Shown here: in pieces, positions 36,824 through 51,900 of the stretch
How the letters are laid out: every line of letters starts with the position of its first letter
Position numbering within the stretch: position 1 is the stretch's first letter
Assembly (NCBI GenBank): GCA_004154925.1
Contig: QJNS01000175.1
Coordinates: 1 to 64,000 of the forward strand
Origin: Monosporascus cannonballus
Lineage: Eukaryota; Ascomycota; Sordariomycetes; Xylariales
Direction: 5' to 3'
DNA: 64,000 nt
Made by a program: the position numbers and the translations under genes
Notes under the pieces: generated by a model
Told to the model about the DNA's origin: nothing
The model's input: the letters and a program-made list of their open reading frames with translations, nothing else
Databases searched by the model: none

Positions 36824-39800
36824 CGTTAAAAGTGTTTGTTTAATAATACCGTTAGATTTTAAGTAATATTTAATATTGTCAAAATATCGATTAACGTTTA
36901 AGAAACCTTTATTTAACAGCTTTAAGTTCGAATTCGAGAACTGGAAAAAAAAATTCGATAAATTAAGGTTATGCTATTTACCTAAGCTTTTTTCGTCCGC
37001 ATAAAACCTAGGAAGCCGGAGCCCTATAATAAAAAGGGCAACCTTTAGATTTTTTTTAACTTAGGAACGAATTTACTTTCGTTTTTTAAACCTTAACAAT
37101 TTGGCGAATTAAATTTTAATAATAAAAACATATTTAACGAAAAATATGGTTAATTAATTTAAGCCTATTATTAAAAATTTCCTGGAAATAAGAAAATCGG
37201 ATAAAAAGGATTTTATTAATAAAGTTTTTTTTATTTTATATTAATTTCGAAAATAAAATACGCCATAATTTGGGCAATCCGGATAACAAACGATTTACGA
37301 CTAAATAATTTTTGTAATTCCGACAAAAAAACCCGTATTTAAATATACCATAACTTTCAAAAGCTTTACGGCTAAGGCCGAATAAAAAATAATAAAGGTA
37401 ACGTTTTTATCGATATATTTTATAAAAGATTAAATAATAATATAAAAAATAAAATTATTCGGATTAAGCGATTAATTATCTTGGACCAATATATTACAAA
37501 AGTAATTAATATTAATAATTAATAGTTTGAAAAACAATAAAAAAAGATAATATGCTTTATATTCGAAATATAACAAATTTAATTAAGAAAAAAACGAAAC
37601 GTATTCCTTATTTCTTATAAAACGGTATTAGGACTTATGGAATTTGGCGTTATTTATAAATAAAATTAAAACCAGATTAAATACTTTAATTACGGCAAAA
37701 TGGGACATAAGGTTTACAAATATAAAAAATTTAAAAATTTAGGGCAAAATAATTAGATATTTATATTAAAGAGATAATTTAAAAATAATTAAGGAAATAA
37801 TAACAAAGTTATTAACATAATTTAGGCTAAATACGTATTAGGATTATAACAAAAAGTTTAATAAGGATTATTACGATAAAAGATTTAATAAAAAATACGA
37901 AAAATTAGAAAATTAATTTAATAAGTATTGCGAACATAACAAAAAACATTACGAGGATAATTACGTAAATATTAGAACTGGATAGAAAAATTTATCCCGG
38001 AACCCATAATCGATATGGCAAAATATACGCCATATATTACCGACGACGAGAATATTTCGATTACAAAAAATAAAAGCAATATATTTACGAACGAATTATT
38101 CGTATGTATTATAAAGGATTCGATTTTTTAAACCGTATCGGATATAACAAAAATAATAAATAATGATATCGATATTTTGGAATTATAACCCTAAAAAATA
38201 TTTAGCAATTGGCCGAAATAAAAAGCTGGCCCTAAAAAAATAATACTCGTAAGAAGACCCTTTTTATTATTATAAATATTATAATTACCAAATAAAAAAA
38301 AAGTTAATCCAGCGTACGGTTAAAAAGTATTATTAGAAAATTATTACGGATTTTTATTTTTAATTAGTATTTATTACGAATTCCCAAAAAAGAAACATTA
38401 TTAAAAAATAAATATATTAGTTTATAAAACGTCTTTGGAATAACAGTTAGAATAACATATAATAAAATGTAATTGCAAATACAAAAAATAATTTATTCGA
38501 TAAGGAAAGGAAGTATAAAAACGTTAAAAGTAATTAATATAATTTAAAGAAATAGTACGCCGGTAATAATAACAAATATAGCAGCTTAATACGTTAAACG
38601 AAAAAATATAAATAAGGTTTAATAAATTTAAATAGGAATTAAAAAAAGGTTACTTATAAAAAATTAGAAAATAATAAAATCTAAAGGAATTAAAAAGAAT
38701 TTCCGAAAAAGGCTTTAAACGCGACGATAAAAAACGTTAATAACCTTATTACTTTAGATATACGAATCGGAACATACTGATATACCGTAATGGTAAATTA
38801 CGAAACTTTAAACGGAATTTATATTATATTAAATATGGTTAATAAATTTAAATTATTATGGAGATATAAGTTAAAACCTTATATAATAATAAATACTAAA
38901 GGTTAAAAATTCGCTTACGATAATAGAAAAGTTATATGCGAAATTAATTATTTCGAGATTTTTGTTAAAAAACGATATTAAACGGTTAATTTCGATATCG
39001 TTTTATTTAGGAATTACGATATAATCTTAAGATTACCATAAATATGCCAGTACGGAATTTGGATTAACGGTAAAATTAATTAAGTAAAATTTATTTTATT
39101 CCTTATTAATTAACGAAACAAAAATTATTATTTTAATATTTAATCGATAATAGCGATAAATATAAGCATAAGGATATAACAAAAAGCTTATTACCTAAAA
39201 GAACAAAACATAGAGAAAATAGATATTAAAGAAAAATATGACATATTATTATTATTATTAAATCAAAATTAAAGTTATTAAATAACGTTTTAAAATAGCA
39301 AGAATAAGAATTTAAAAAATTAGAAAATTTAATTAATATATTACTATAATACTATAGATATTAATAGTTTTTCAGAAAAGAACTCGATACAAAATTATTA
39401 AAATATAATAAATAAAATTACGAAATAATTTAAAAAAAGGATTTTTAACAAAGTTTTACCTTATTTATAATCTTAATAAAAACGAATTCCGTATTTTCAA
39501 AGAATATCTAAAAAAATCGGTTATAAAAAATAAATTTAACTTTCGAAATTATTAGCAGGGTATCTTATGTTTTTTTATTTAAAAAAACGAAAAATTACGA
39601 TTTATAGTTAATTATCAATAATTTAATAATATTATTATCAAAAATCGAATATTATTATTTTTAATTACGGAAATAAAAAACCGATTTTACGGAATCAAAT
39701 GATTTATAACGGTTAATTTTAAAAATAAATATAATTTTATTAGGATTAAGAAAAGATATAAATAAAAAATAGCTTTTAAAACGAAATACGGATTGTTTAA

Positions 39801-42715
39801 ATATTTGGTTATATTAATAAGATTTACGAACGTACTCATAACTTTCTGGCCAATAATTAATTACGTATTACGAAAATACTTTAATATTTTCGTCGTTTGC
39901 TATTTCGACGATATTTTTATTTTTTCGGAAACAAAAAAAACATATATAAGATATGTTCATAAAGTTTTTTAAGTTTTATAAAATATAAGGCTATTTGTTA
40001 ACGCAAAAAGAAATTAATTCTATATATAAAAAGTAAAATATCTGAGATATATTATTATCCCAGGACATATTCAGATAAATCTCAAAAAAATCGCTGTAAT
40101 TACAAAATGGCAAATGTTAATAACGGTTAAGAAAATATAGGTATTTTTTGGATTCGCCAATTATTACAGAAACTTTATTTGAAATATTAGCAAAATAAAT
40201 ATACCTTTAACGAATTTTACGAAAAAAAAGAAATTAAATAAACGTTAAATACGAAAAAAGCATTTCAAAATATTAAGGATGTAATTACTAGCGAACCAGT
40301 ATTAATTATATACGATTTAAACCGTTTTGTTAAATTAAAAACCGATATTTCGGATTACGTATTAAGCATAGTAATTAAATAACGAAATAATTAAGGTAAA
40401 TTATATTTTATTATATTCTTTTCGTACAAATTAAAAACAGCCGAATTTAATTACGGTATTTTAATTAAGGAATTTATGATTATTATTATGGCATTTTGAA
40501 AGTTTAAGCATTTTCTAAAATAAAACTTGTACCAGGTTAAAGTTTATACGGATTATTAAAATCTTATCCGATTTATTACGGCTAGGAAGCTTACAGAACA
40601 ATAATTTCGATACGCAAAAAAATTGGCGAACTTCGATTTCGTTATTATTTATAAAAAAATTTAAAAAAACGATAAAATAAATATTTTAAGTAAGCGACCA
40701 AATTTTAAAAAGAAATTAGTTAAAATTAGTTATATAATTTTTGATATTATTATAAAAAATATTTATGCTTACGAAAAATTGCAATAATTCGAATAATATC
40801 TTTAAATATGTATCAGAAATTTTAGTAATATAATAATAGCTTTTTAAAAAATTTCAAAATAGACAAAATATAAATTTAAAAAAAATATCAAAAAAATCTA
40901 ATACGAAAAATAGACGAATATTAATTATATAAATATCTAGAGATTTACAAAACCTTAAAACGGCTTTAATATATATATTTCTTTTTTAGAATAAAATTAA
41001 TAATATAAAAAGTTATACGGTAATACGATATTTGCGCCAGAATAAAGGCTTAACGACATGAGTAATACGGAAAATTATAACTATTATTAATTATAAAATA
41101 ATTATAATATTTAGCTACATTTAATTTTATTACTAAACTTTTTATATTAAAAAAATTTAATTACGGGAATATATTATAAGAGTATTTTCGTAATTATCGA
41201 CCGATTTACATACTTTTCTTAGTTTTTATTATACTATAAGGATCTAAATGCCGAACAAATAATATATATTTTTTTTAAATATATTTTCAGCATATATAGA
41301 TTATTAATAAAAATCGTATGAAATAAAGAATTAATTTTTGTATTTAAATTATAAATAAATAAATAAATAAAACGAATAAATGAAATTTTAAACGCTTATT
41401 TACAATATTATATTAATTACGAATGAAATTACTGGGTTAAAAAATTACTAATCGTGCAGTTAATTTATAATATTAATTATTACGAAAATATTAAGATAAT
41501 ATTTACAAATATAAATTTTGGTTTTATTTTAAAGATTTTCCAAAAAATACGCGATAACGATTTAATTAATATTAAAATAGTTTTTACATTAAAATGATTA
41601 TAATAATTACATTAAGAAATAAAAATAAAACTGAAATTCGTATAAAATCAAATAAATAAGTATTATAATTAAAAGAAATTAAAACAATTAACTTTCGAAA
41701 AAGGAAAAATAATATTTTTATTATTAAAAATATTTAAATAAAAAACCCAGCAAAAAACTCGATTTTAAATATATCGGTTCATATAAAATTACTAAAACGT
41801 TTTTTAAAATAATTATTAATTAAAATCTTTATTAAAAATTTAATTTTATTTAATTTTTTACGTTTTCTTATTCGAATTAATAACAAACATAATTCAGGTA
41901 TATACGGTATAAAATAATATGGAACTGAAAAACGAATAAACGTACGAAGTGGAAAAAATATTCGATATACAAAAATAAAACGGATTTACCCAGTACCTGA
42001 TTAAATGGAAAAAGTATCCGGATTCCGAAAATATTTAGGAATCTGCCAAAAACCTTATTGGCGCCTAGCGCCTATTAAAAATTTTTACCGGTAACGACGG
42101 GTATATCCCAGTTAATAGTTAACCAGTTAATAGCCAGGATGTCGGGCCAGTCGGCCGCGGCCTATACTAACGTGGTAGCCGTAACGGCGGCCTCCAGCTG
42201 TTTTTTTTTTTTCCAAAACGTTTAAACTTTTTTATCGCTTCCGTACCCTAAATACTATAACGAAGTATTTTAATCCCATAACGGCAAAATAATTTCCGTT
42301 ATTTCTGCAGGCGATTTAATTTGTTTGCTGTATTACGAAAAGCTTTACGGGCCTGCTTCTTTTTACGTTTTAAACGGGTTTTCTTATTAAAAGATTTTTT
42401 ATACTTAAATTTCGAAAGGCTAAATAGGTTGCAAAAGTTACCGTATTACGTATAGCGGGTATATTTCCTAAAATTACTATACGCTTTACAAAATATACCG
42501 ACAAAACGGTAATAAGAACAAATATTTTCTTAAGGCATAATAAAATTAAGCAATATAATACGTTTTGCAAAGATAAAAGCGTTAATACGTTTACGAAAAC
42601 GAGATTTTTCGATACGACCCGATATATTAAATATAAAAAAAAAATGTTATTTACTAAAGTTAACAAACAAACAAAATAATCTTTAAGAATAAAAATTCTG
42701 GAAGGGGAAAAATCG

Positions 42716-43107
42716 TATTATAACTTAACGATCTTGGTTTCCTTAAACGGTCGGAGAACTTAGGTACCTAAGCCCGACCGTACCAAAAAGATTACGTAAT
42801 TGGCTTAAAGGGCTCAAAGGCTTAACGCCTTTAAGCCGGTTAAGCCAGCGGGTGGCTTAAGGGGCTTAAGAGGCTTAAGAGTTTAAGCCGGCTGAATAAT
42901 TTGAGCCAGAAATAAGATATATATGCTTATTATTTCCATAATTTAGATAGCTTTAGTTTGCAATACAATATCGTTACTTAAGGCACTTTTAGTATTACGA
43001 GACGTAATACGTTACTGTATTTATTGTTCAGATTTCTATAATATTTCTGCCAACATAAACCCGTACGACTAAGGTTTAATAGTTGGTTAAACCACGAAGC
43101 CGTCACA
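42716..43107 (+). repeat. 3' LTR of gypsy family C, copy 2
   Basis: 392 bp, exactly the length of its 5' partner, ending CCGTCACA next to TSD AAAAG. The two LTRs differ mainly by C/T and G/A. Confidence 0.93.
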
Positions 43108-46100
43108 AAAAGTCATTGCTTATTCCGGAGTTCCCTGCTATCCAAAAAATCAAAATCTAGCGTCGAATATTATTAATCGTTACCGATTATCTAAATTTAA
43201 ATACGAAAGCGAAGTTAATAATAAGCTACCTTTAAATAATCCTATTGGTTCCCTAGAGCCGGTTATAGAAATAATTAGAGAACGGGTACCGGAGATACCG
43301 GAAATTATTATTAAAATACTTAAAGGATAATAGGTTTAACTTATTCAAATTTCGTTACAGATTTTTACTGGGTTTGTAATATTTATTTTTAAGAACATAC
43401 CTTTGGAATCCCCTGATTAATGTCGATATGGATTCCCGGTAAATATTATGGATAAGCTTGCATTTTTTATGGTATTGCCGGATGTATCCGTTTTTCCAGA
43501 TTTTCATTTTTCTGGTACTGCGGCTATCGGTTGGCTTAAGAAAGTCGGCAGGCTGTGTCGGGGGTGCAGGCTTATAGGGGCGGAAATAATTAATAAGTTG
43601 CCTTATTAAATAAATAACTTTTTTATGAAAAATTAAATCAAAATTATTTTTAAGGGCGTCGTTATTTGGGATAAGGCGGTTAGGAGCATTTTGAAAATCT
43701 TTAAGCTGTAAGATTTAAAGTAGATACGGATTATTAAGGATCGATTAAAAATATTAATAAAATAAGCTTAACGTAATATATTTAATTAAATCTATAAGTA
43801 TTATTTGGAATATGTTATTAGAGTTTGTAATATCGTTAAAGAAACTAAGTTTAAAAGCAAGATTGCGAATAAGGACGAATATATCGAAAGTTTATTAAAG
43901 GGATTTTTAATTTATTATTTTGAAATTCTTTTAATAATTTATCTATAAAGTTTGAAAATTTGTACGTAACGCCTTATAATATTACCGCGATATTAATTAG
44001 AGACTGGGCTTTTAATAAAGCTGGGTTAATTAGATATAAAAGGCGAAAACGACCATTAAATATAGTTCGTTTCGATTTTATTTAAATAACAGAAATACGA
44101 TAATAAGATTTTAAGCCTATTTAATAAAGTAATCCTGGATTTAAATTTTTTTATCGGCAAAACGTAATTAGGTGTCGAAAATTAATAATCCCTTATAGGA
44201 GTTAAAAATTGCCTAAGTACGATACATACAAAATTTTGACGGCTTTAAGAAAAAATAAGAAATTATAAAGCTGTCCGGTTATCGTAATATTACGTATTTT
44301 TAGATTAGGAACCGCTTTGGGCATAATATAATAGTACCGATTTATCGATTAATGTAATAAGTTTTTAGCCGGACGATTTTAGCAGAATGGGATCTTATTA
44401 TAAACGAAATAATTATTAAGGTAATTATCGAGGCTGCGGAGAATTATTTGGCAATTTTGAAAAAGGAAATTATTGGTTTTACGGCAAGTAAGGATATGTA
44501 ATATATACGTATAAGTTGTTTTTGAATATAAAAAAAACCGATATAATTTCGTTCGATAATAACTAATATATGATTTTTTTGAGTTTAAAGTTAATCGATT
44601 TAATTTGGGTATGATATAATTTCCGACGATATTCCAAAATTAAATAATTGATAAAAATATTTTTATTTAGAAAAGAATTTCAAAATAAATATATAATTTG
44701 CTTCATTTTTTTAATTATTTCAGGAATAAGATAAAGTATTATAATTACTGACAGAAAATTTTTAAAAAATTAGGAAGATTTAAACCTAATGTTAACCAAG
44801 AATTTACCTGTTTTAATATCTCGGATGTACTTTATTTTATAATAATCCTGAAATCTGATTAACCGGAGTCCGTTATTAATTAAAACCGTATTACTGAGAT
44901 TAATATATTTTGTTTTGTTGTTAAAAACGGTAGGCTATTTTACAAGGAAGTACTTTCGATTAATTGGTTTTAAAACGACCTTGTTAAAAATAAAGGTATT
45001 CGGTATTTTGAAAAAGTCCGCGCGTTAAAGATTGATATAAATAATTAGTTCCCTGTATTTATTAATATTATATTAATTAAACGACCTAGTAAGAAAAAGG
45101 AAAATGTTGGTGAATTTATAAAAAGAAATAAAATTAATAAATGATAAATTTATGTAAAATAAACCTTTATTTTTAAATGCCGAAATGAGAATATAAACGG
45201 ATTATACTTTTCAATATCGCAAATTAATTAATAAATAATTAATAAAAAATTAAAAAATTGAGATTTACGAAAATACGAAAAAAAAAGTTCGAAATTATTT
45301 TGTTGAAATTAATTAAGGTTTGCTCGGATTTTAATAAGGCGTTTAAGAATTTTATGGCCGCAAAAACTTTAAAAGTATTAAATTGTAAAAATAGAGAAAC
45401 GATTAAGATAATAAAGATAAAAGTCCGCGATTTTGTACTTATTAAACCGTAATAAACGTCTAAAATCTTAATTATAGATATTGGATATAAGCCGAAAAAA
45501 TAAAATAAAGCTAATATTTTGTTCGTATAGCAATATAATCCGACTGAATATATTATTTCGTTATTTCGATTTGTTATTAAAGTTAATTTTTTTAAAAAAA
45601 GGACCTGATTAATAGTATTATCCATATCGGAGTCGAATTAAATGTTATAATCTTATTATACGTTAAGAAATATAGGTTAGCAATATAATAAATACGGGTT
45701 TTTATGAGATTTAATTCCCAAAAAAGGATTAAGTTTAAAGGCGTAATTCAGATTTTATTTTAGTTAATTAATTAATTACTTAATATTTCCCTTTTTATTG
45801 TCGACGATAACCGCGCAATATAGTTATTAATATTGGTACTTAATTTTATAGCGAAATTAAAAATAATATTAAATATGAACACAAAAGTGATAAAAGGAAT
45901 TCCGGAATTCGGTTCGACGAAAATTATTATTTCCTTAATATCGGCAAGGTAAATTAATTGCAATATTTACGCAGATAATTAACCTAAAAAAATATAGCCG
46001 GTAAACTTATAGGCCGTTTTATTAACGCAAATATGTTTAATAACGAAAAAACAAATAAATCCGTTATAGACTCTTATATATTTTCGATTAAGAAAACGTC

Positions 46101-49100
46101 TTTTAATCAAAATTATAAAACGATTTAAAAAGTTATAAAAAATAGGTTAAACCTTAAGAACAAAATTTTAGAACAGTTTAATAACGAAAAATTGGCATAT
46201 ATGCTATATGGAATTTTATAGAAAAAGATATGCGATAATACTAGGGAAAAAAAGAAAAAAACGATTTAAATTAATACTATATATAAGCCTAAGTAAAAAA
46301 AATAGTTCCTGTCGATAATGTACCACCCGATAATTAATACCACCTGGGAATTTAAATTGAAAAACTAAGAAGTTTGAAAAAGTTATATAAATAATTAAGA
46401 AATAAGAAAGTATTTTAAATAAGCCTGGTATAGTATTAGCGACATTATTTCCCAGGTTTATTTCTATACTTTGCGGGATTCGATTAACCGAAAAAAAAAC
46501 TAAGGTTTTATTTAATTAGATTGGTAATAGGTTTATCTGTATGGAAAAAACTTTTTCTAAGAAAATGTTATTTTGGAAGAAAATTGCTTTAGGATGAAAC
46601 TCGCAGAAATATAGTCGAATTAAAGAGATTATTATACCTTCTTATAAAATCAGAATTATTCCCCATAAAGTATGGCAAATTAAAGGTATTATGGTACCAG
46701 TTAGTATAAGAGATAAACTAATCGATATATTACGAATACGTATCGAAAAAAAGTACTTGAATAATCGTATATTACGTACCGGAATACCTGATTCTTTATA
46801 AAGAAAAAGGATAACGGTTTGCAATTAATTAATTTTGCGACGAAATTAAACGTTATTATTTTACGGAATGCATTTATGCCGGAAAACTGTGACGAATTTT
46901 CCGCATATTTCGCTATATGCTTTTTAGTTTTTTTTATGGATTTTTTTTAGATATAATTAAGTTACTTTAGTTTTTATTAGCAAAAATATAATAACGTTTA
47001 TAATACCGTTAAGATTATTCCGATATACCACCATACCTATAGGGTTTACCAATTTTGTAAGTTATTTTTATTGCGTAATCGGAACAACTTTTTATAATTT
47101 AATGCCCGAAATCGCGCGGTTATTCGTAAATAATGTTAGCATTAAAGAATTAAGAACGCAATACGATAATATTAGGATTTTCCCCGGAATTCGACGGTTC
47201 GTCTTTAAATATATTATTAATATAAATAAAACCTTTCTTAATTACGAATTCGCCGGAAAAACGATTAGCATACAAAAATGCTAATGGTACTGCGAATTTG
47301 CGGTTATAATCGGATTTTTTTGCGGTACGAATGGTTATCGACCTAATACAGCCAAAATAATAAAAATTCTGGAAATTCGTCTTTACAAAAACGTATAGGA
47401 AATTAAAGCTTTTTTAAGAATTACCGTTTATTATTAGATATTTATTATGCATTATATTATTAAAAGGGAACCTTTTACCTATTTATTCTGTAAAAATAAG
47501 CTTTTTATTTAAGATCTTAATTAAAAGCATATTATAAAAACGTTCAAAAAAGAATTTACGACGATTCCAACCCTAATTATTATTAATTATAATCCTGGAA
47601 CAAAAGAAATTATTATAAAAACGAATTCGTACGGGTAAGATTTTGGAAAAACGTTAGACTAGGTAATCAATGGCATAAAACACCCGGCGCGTTATAAAAA
47701 TGGTACTTGGAAAAGAACCGAACTAAATTACGATATTATTAAACTAAAATATCGAATTATTCTCAAAATTTTAAAGCGATTTCGGAACTATATTTATAAA
47801 ATTCGATTTACGTTAAAAATTAACGTTAAAATGCTGGTTATATAGATTAATAACTTTATAAACTTATTGCCCGGTACTTTATTAATTAGTTAAATTACGT
47901 ATATTAAACTTTTTAATTTCGAAATTAAATATATCCTTAACAAAAAAAATACGGCCGTTAATGGATTATCGAAAAAACCAGCCGAGCTTTTTGACGAATT
48001 GGACGATTAATAAGAAGGAAAAGTTAATAACTTTATTAATATCTAGTTAAATATTATTCGGCTAAATTTTATAATCGGAATAACCTAAGTAAAAAAGGAA
48101 AAATCTTTAATTGGGATTAGGTTTAAACGGTTACAAAAATACGTAAGATTTTTAACAATATTAAAACTTTTTAATCGATTATCGAAAGTAACGATAAAAA
48201 AACGAACAGTCTTTAAAACTAAAGCTCTAAAATGTTTTATCTAAAACGGTATTCTATAACGTAAAACAAAGAAATAATATGGTAATCGTAAAATTATTGA
48301 TAACGAATAAAAACGCCTAATAATAATTAAATAATACCATAAGGATTACGGTCATAAGGGACAGAATACGATATATCGACGCATAACTGCTTTATATTAT
48401 TAGCGCAATATGTATAAGTATATATAAAAAGCAGTTTTTATTTACGTTCTATATCAAAAAGCTTCTAATCGACGTTTCGAAAAAAATCATAGCTTTTTAA
48501 ATCCTTTGAATATCGTAATTATTTAGGTTATTAACATTTAATTTATGCCAAACGACAACGAGTATAAGGCGACTATCGAAACCCGATACGAATTATCCGG
48601 ATATCTCGAAACCAAAGCTTTACGTACGGTTATTTTTATAATAATCAGGAAGTTCCTAAATAAATATATTTTTTACTAATACGGAATTCCGATTAAAATC
48701 AAAATCGATAAAAATTCTAAAAATAAAGAAGAAATTATCGAAATCTGCGAAATACTTAAGATCAAGCAAAGGGTTAAAGCTGTATACGTTACTTGGCGGC
48801 AGGGATTAATCGAAAAAAAATATGTCCCGATCGTTAAAAAACTAATAAAAATAACGGACCGTACAGATAAAAAATAGGTTAAGTTTTTGCCTAAAATAAT
48901 ATTTGCGGATAATATTACTGTAAAAATTTACGGTTTTAACCTCCATAAGTTATTATACGGCCAAAAAACGCTTTTACCTATCCAAATTATAATATTAACC
49001 TAAAAGATTAAAACATAAAATTTTAATATATTAAAAAAAATTTAATTACATAGCGAATAAAACTATTAGAACGTAAAGCCGACGATATTATTAAAACAAT

Positions 49101-51861
49101 TAAAGTAATTATTATGTAATGTTATAAAGTAATCTAATTTGCCAATTTAAAAAATAAAAATAAAATAAAGATTCGGTTTTTGGAAATTAATAGCTTAATA
49201 TTATTTTATAATATATTACGATATATTAATATATTTAAATAAATAAAATTAAAGTACCGATAAATAAAATCGTATTTAATTAATTATTTAATTAGTTAAG
49301 ACATATGCCGCTTAAAAAAAATTAATATGATATTATTACGGGGAATTTTCCTTATTAATAAATTAAAATAATTTATTAAGGATAAAAAAGAATATTAACA
49401 GCCGATTAATTTGTAAAAGAATAATTAAATAAAATTATTACTTAACGAATCCGATCAATTATACGATATTACGAACGAAACGTTAAACGGTATAAATATC
49501 GAGCTACCGAAAAATTGACAACTTAAAATTACCGAATTTATTAAGATAAATATTGAAGTTCAGATATCGAATAAACGATTTAAAGGTTATGCAGTTATGG
49601 ATAATAATAGTATATACGAAATTCATTAATCGGACGTAAAAAGAAAATTATCGTAATTATTAGCAAAATATTAGTATATAAAAAGAAATATTAATTTATG
49701 TTTTTATCGATCCTTTAAAACCGTTAAAATGCCAAGATAATATTTACCCGAATTTTTTATAATATTGCAAACTTTAGTTATATAACGGGGATCGGTAAGT
49801 TTTTTTTTAGTTAAACGTTAAAAAAACCGTTACTAAATTTATAAAAAACTTTATAATTTAATATATAAATATTTAATTTAATTTGCGGTTTTTTATAAAA
49901 TACGTTCGGAAATTCTTAAATTAATTATTTTTAAATATATAATTATATTCATCGATTAATCCGATATAATTATTATAAGTATTTTTTGCGAAATTAAAAG
50001 GTGATAGAAATCCGAAAAATAGAAATATTTTGTAATTTTTAGGCGATTTAAAAAAGTAATAACGTTTTTTACAAAATTCGAAAGGCATTAAATTAGGTAT
50101 TTTAAAAGCTTAAATATATAGCTTATTTATATACCCAAAATTCTTAATAAAATATACCATAAATTAACTCAAAAAACCGGCGTGGGTAATTTTGATAAAT
50201 ACGGTTTTTATCCCGGGTTTGCTTTTGAAAAGTAACATTTTGATAATCGATAACTAGGCGTTAATAATTTCCTAAAAATTTGTACCTGTAATTCGTTATT
50301 TTAAAACCGATTAATAGCGGGACCGAAAATAAACGAAATGGATATCATTTTAAGTATTTATTAATAATTAAGATAAAATAAATTACGGTAAGAAAAATAA
50401 TTTATTTCGAAATATTTGGAAATAATACAAATAATAACCGTTTTATTATTTTAAATATTAATTATATATTAAAATGTAAAAAAAAGATATTAGCGAAAAT
50501 TTAACTTATTAATATTAATAACTGGATTAAGGAATTAGTTAATAATTTTTGGACCGGAAGAAATTAATACATTTAAGGATAACGAAAATTTTTTAATATT
50601 AATATTAGATATTGGCGTTATTAATCGGTAATTCCTAGAGAACTGCTCGACGATACTTAAAATCGAAACAATTGCCGGATTATTTTCGATAAATTGTTAT
50701 ATTTTTTGTTAAAGATAATAAGGTTTGAGCAAAAATAAATTATTTATAATGAAAATTATAAGAAGAAAGTAATTATTATTTTTAATAATATTACGAAATC
50801 GATATTTAAAAAAAGAATATAATTTAAGTATAAGAACTTAATAATATATAAGATTTTAGCTTTTACGAATATCGAAAAGGTTAATTAAAGGTTTATTATT
50901 ACGTTAAAGTTAAAAAGCCAAAATTTTATTTATTTTATAAATAAAGAATTTAAAAAATATAAGATGTTTTAAAGTTTTAAGAATATAACGACGATATGCT
51001 AAAAATCGATCGAGGTTTTAGAAATTTTGATTATATCGAATTTAACCGTTTTTAATAATATCGAAAACCTTATTTTTAATTAACGGATAGTTTATCTGTT
51101 TAATTAGTCCCTTAGAATCCGTATTAATACGGGAATTTTAACGCTTGGAAAATTTTGATAGTTTAGAAATATCTATAATAAACCCATTAAACGTACTAAA
51201 TAAAAAGAAGGATATATATAAATGTAAATATTGATATACATAAATAAAAAATAAATATTATTAATAAAAAATAAGGAAATATACAAATTAAAACTTGGAA
51301 AAATATAAAAATAATAATACTTATAATTAATTGGAAACGATAATAACGTACAATATCTTTCTTGATAATATTAAATAAAAACTTTTTAGAATTTTTTTAG
51401 CATATTAAAAGTTTTTTCAGAAAAATAATTAAGAATTATAAATATCAATTAATTATTATTATTTCTTATTATTATTATTAGATATTTTTAATACTATATT
51501 AATTTTATAATTTATTAATTATATATTATATTATATTTATATTATATTATAATTTTTAATTTATTATATATTCGGATTTTATTATATACATTATAATACC
51601 GACATTATCGAAAAAGTAATCGAAAAAACCGGTTTAAATTAATCTTAAGCCAAACTCCAAGAAAATAAATTAATTTAGATTTAATAAATTAAATAGAATT
51701 ACAAATATTAAGATTCTAAATACGTTAAAATTTAAGAAAATGCTAGAAAAGCTATATAACGATATTTTATTTTATATTCCCGTATTTTATCTTAATCGGA
51801 AAATGAATTTTAATCGATTAATACCTATTACCCCATATAATTAAGGAAAAACTCGCCCTTA

Positions 51862-51900
51862 GGATTATTTTGGAATATTACCAGGTTTCCAAAATAATCC
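51862..51900. repeat. Perfect 14-bp inverted repeat resembling mariner ends
   Basis: GGATTATTTTGGAA (51862-51875) and TTCCAAAATAATCC (51887-51900) pair perfectly around an 11-nt loop. The right arm plus the next two bases, CCAAAATAATCCGG, is identical to the core of the mariner inverted repeat at 12127-12155. Confidence 0.75.

Larger units (their letters stand above)
36432..43107 (+). mobile_element. Chromodomain Ty3/gypsy retrotransposon, family C (copy 2), nested in family B
   Basis: 6676 bp with equal 392-bp LTRs and a perfect 5-bp TSD AAAAG (36427-36431 and 43108-43112). Order on the + strand: gag with zinc-knuckle relic near 37683-37725 (YGKMGHKVYK); reverse transcriptase with the active site preserved as CYFDDIFIFSE at 39898-39930; RNase H at about 40337-40380 (TDISDYVL); integrase at about 41.2-41.6 kb; chromodomain-like tail at about 41945-42080 (YEVEKIFDI, YLIKWKKYPDSENI). 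A polypurine run GGAAGGGGAAAAA precedes the 3' LTR. It is the same family as 3770-10678 but less eroded in places. Stops remain in every domain, so it is not functional. Confidence 0.94.

Noticed and set aside
42370..42666. 98-codon frame on the - strand
   Set aside because: It is antisense to the 3' part of gypsy C copy 2, with AT-driven hydrophobic composition; not a gene.
45239..45625. 128-codon hydrophobic frame on the - strand
   Set aside because: It lies in RIPped gypsy B sequence, antisense to the element; Ile/Leu/Phe-rich frames arise by chance in such AT-rich DNA.
47102..47284. 60-codon open frame on the + strand as a separate gene
   Set aside because: It is the surviving piece of the gypsy B reverse transcriptase and is described with that element.
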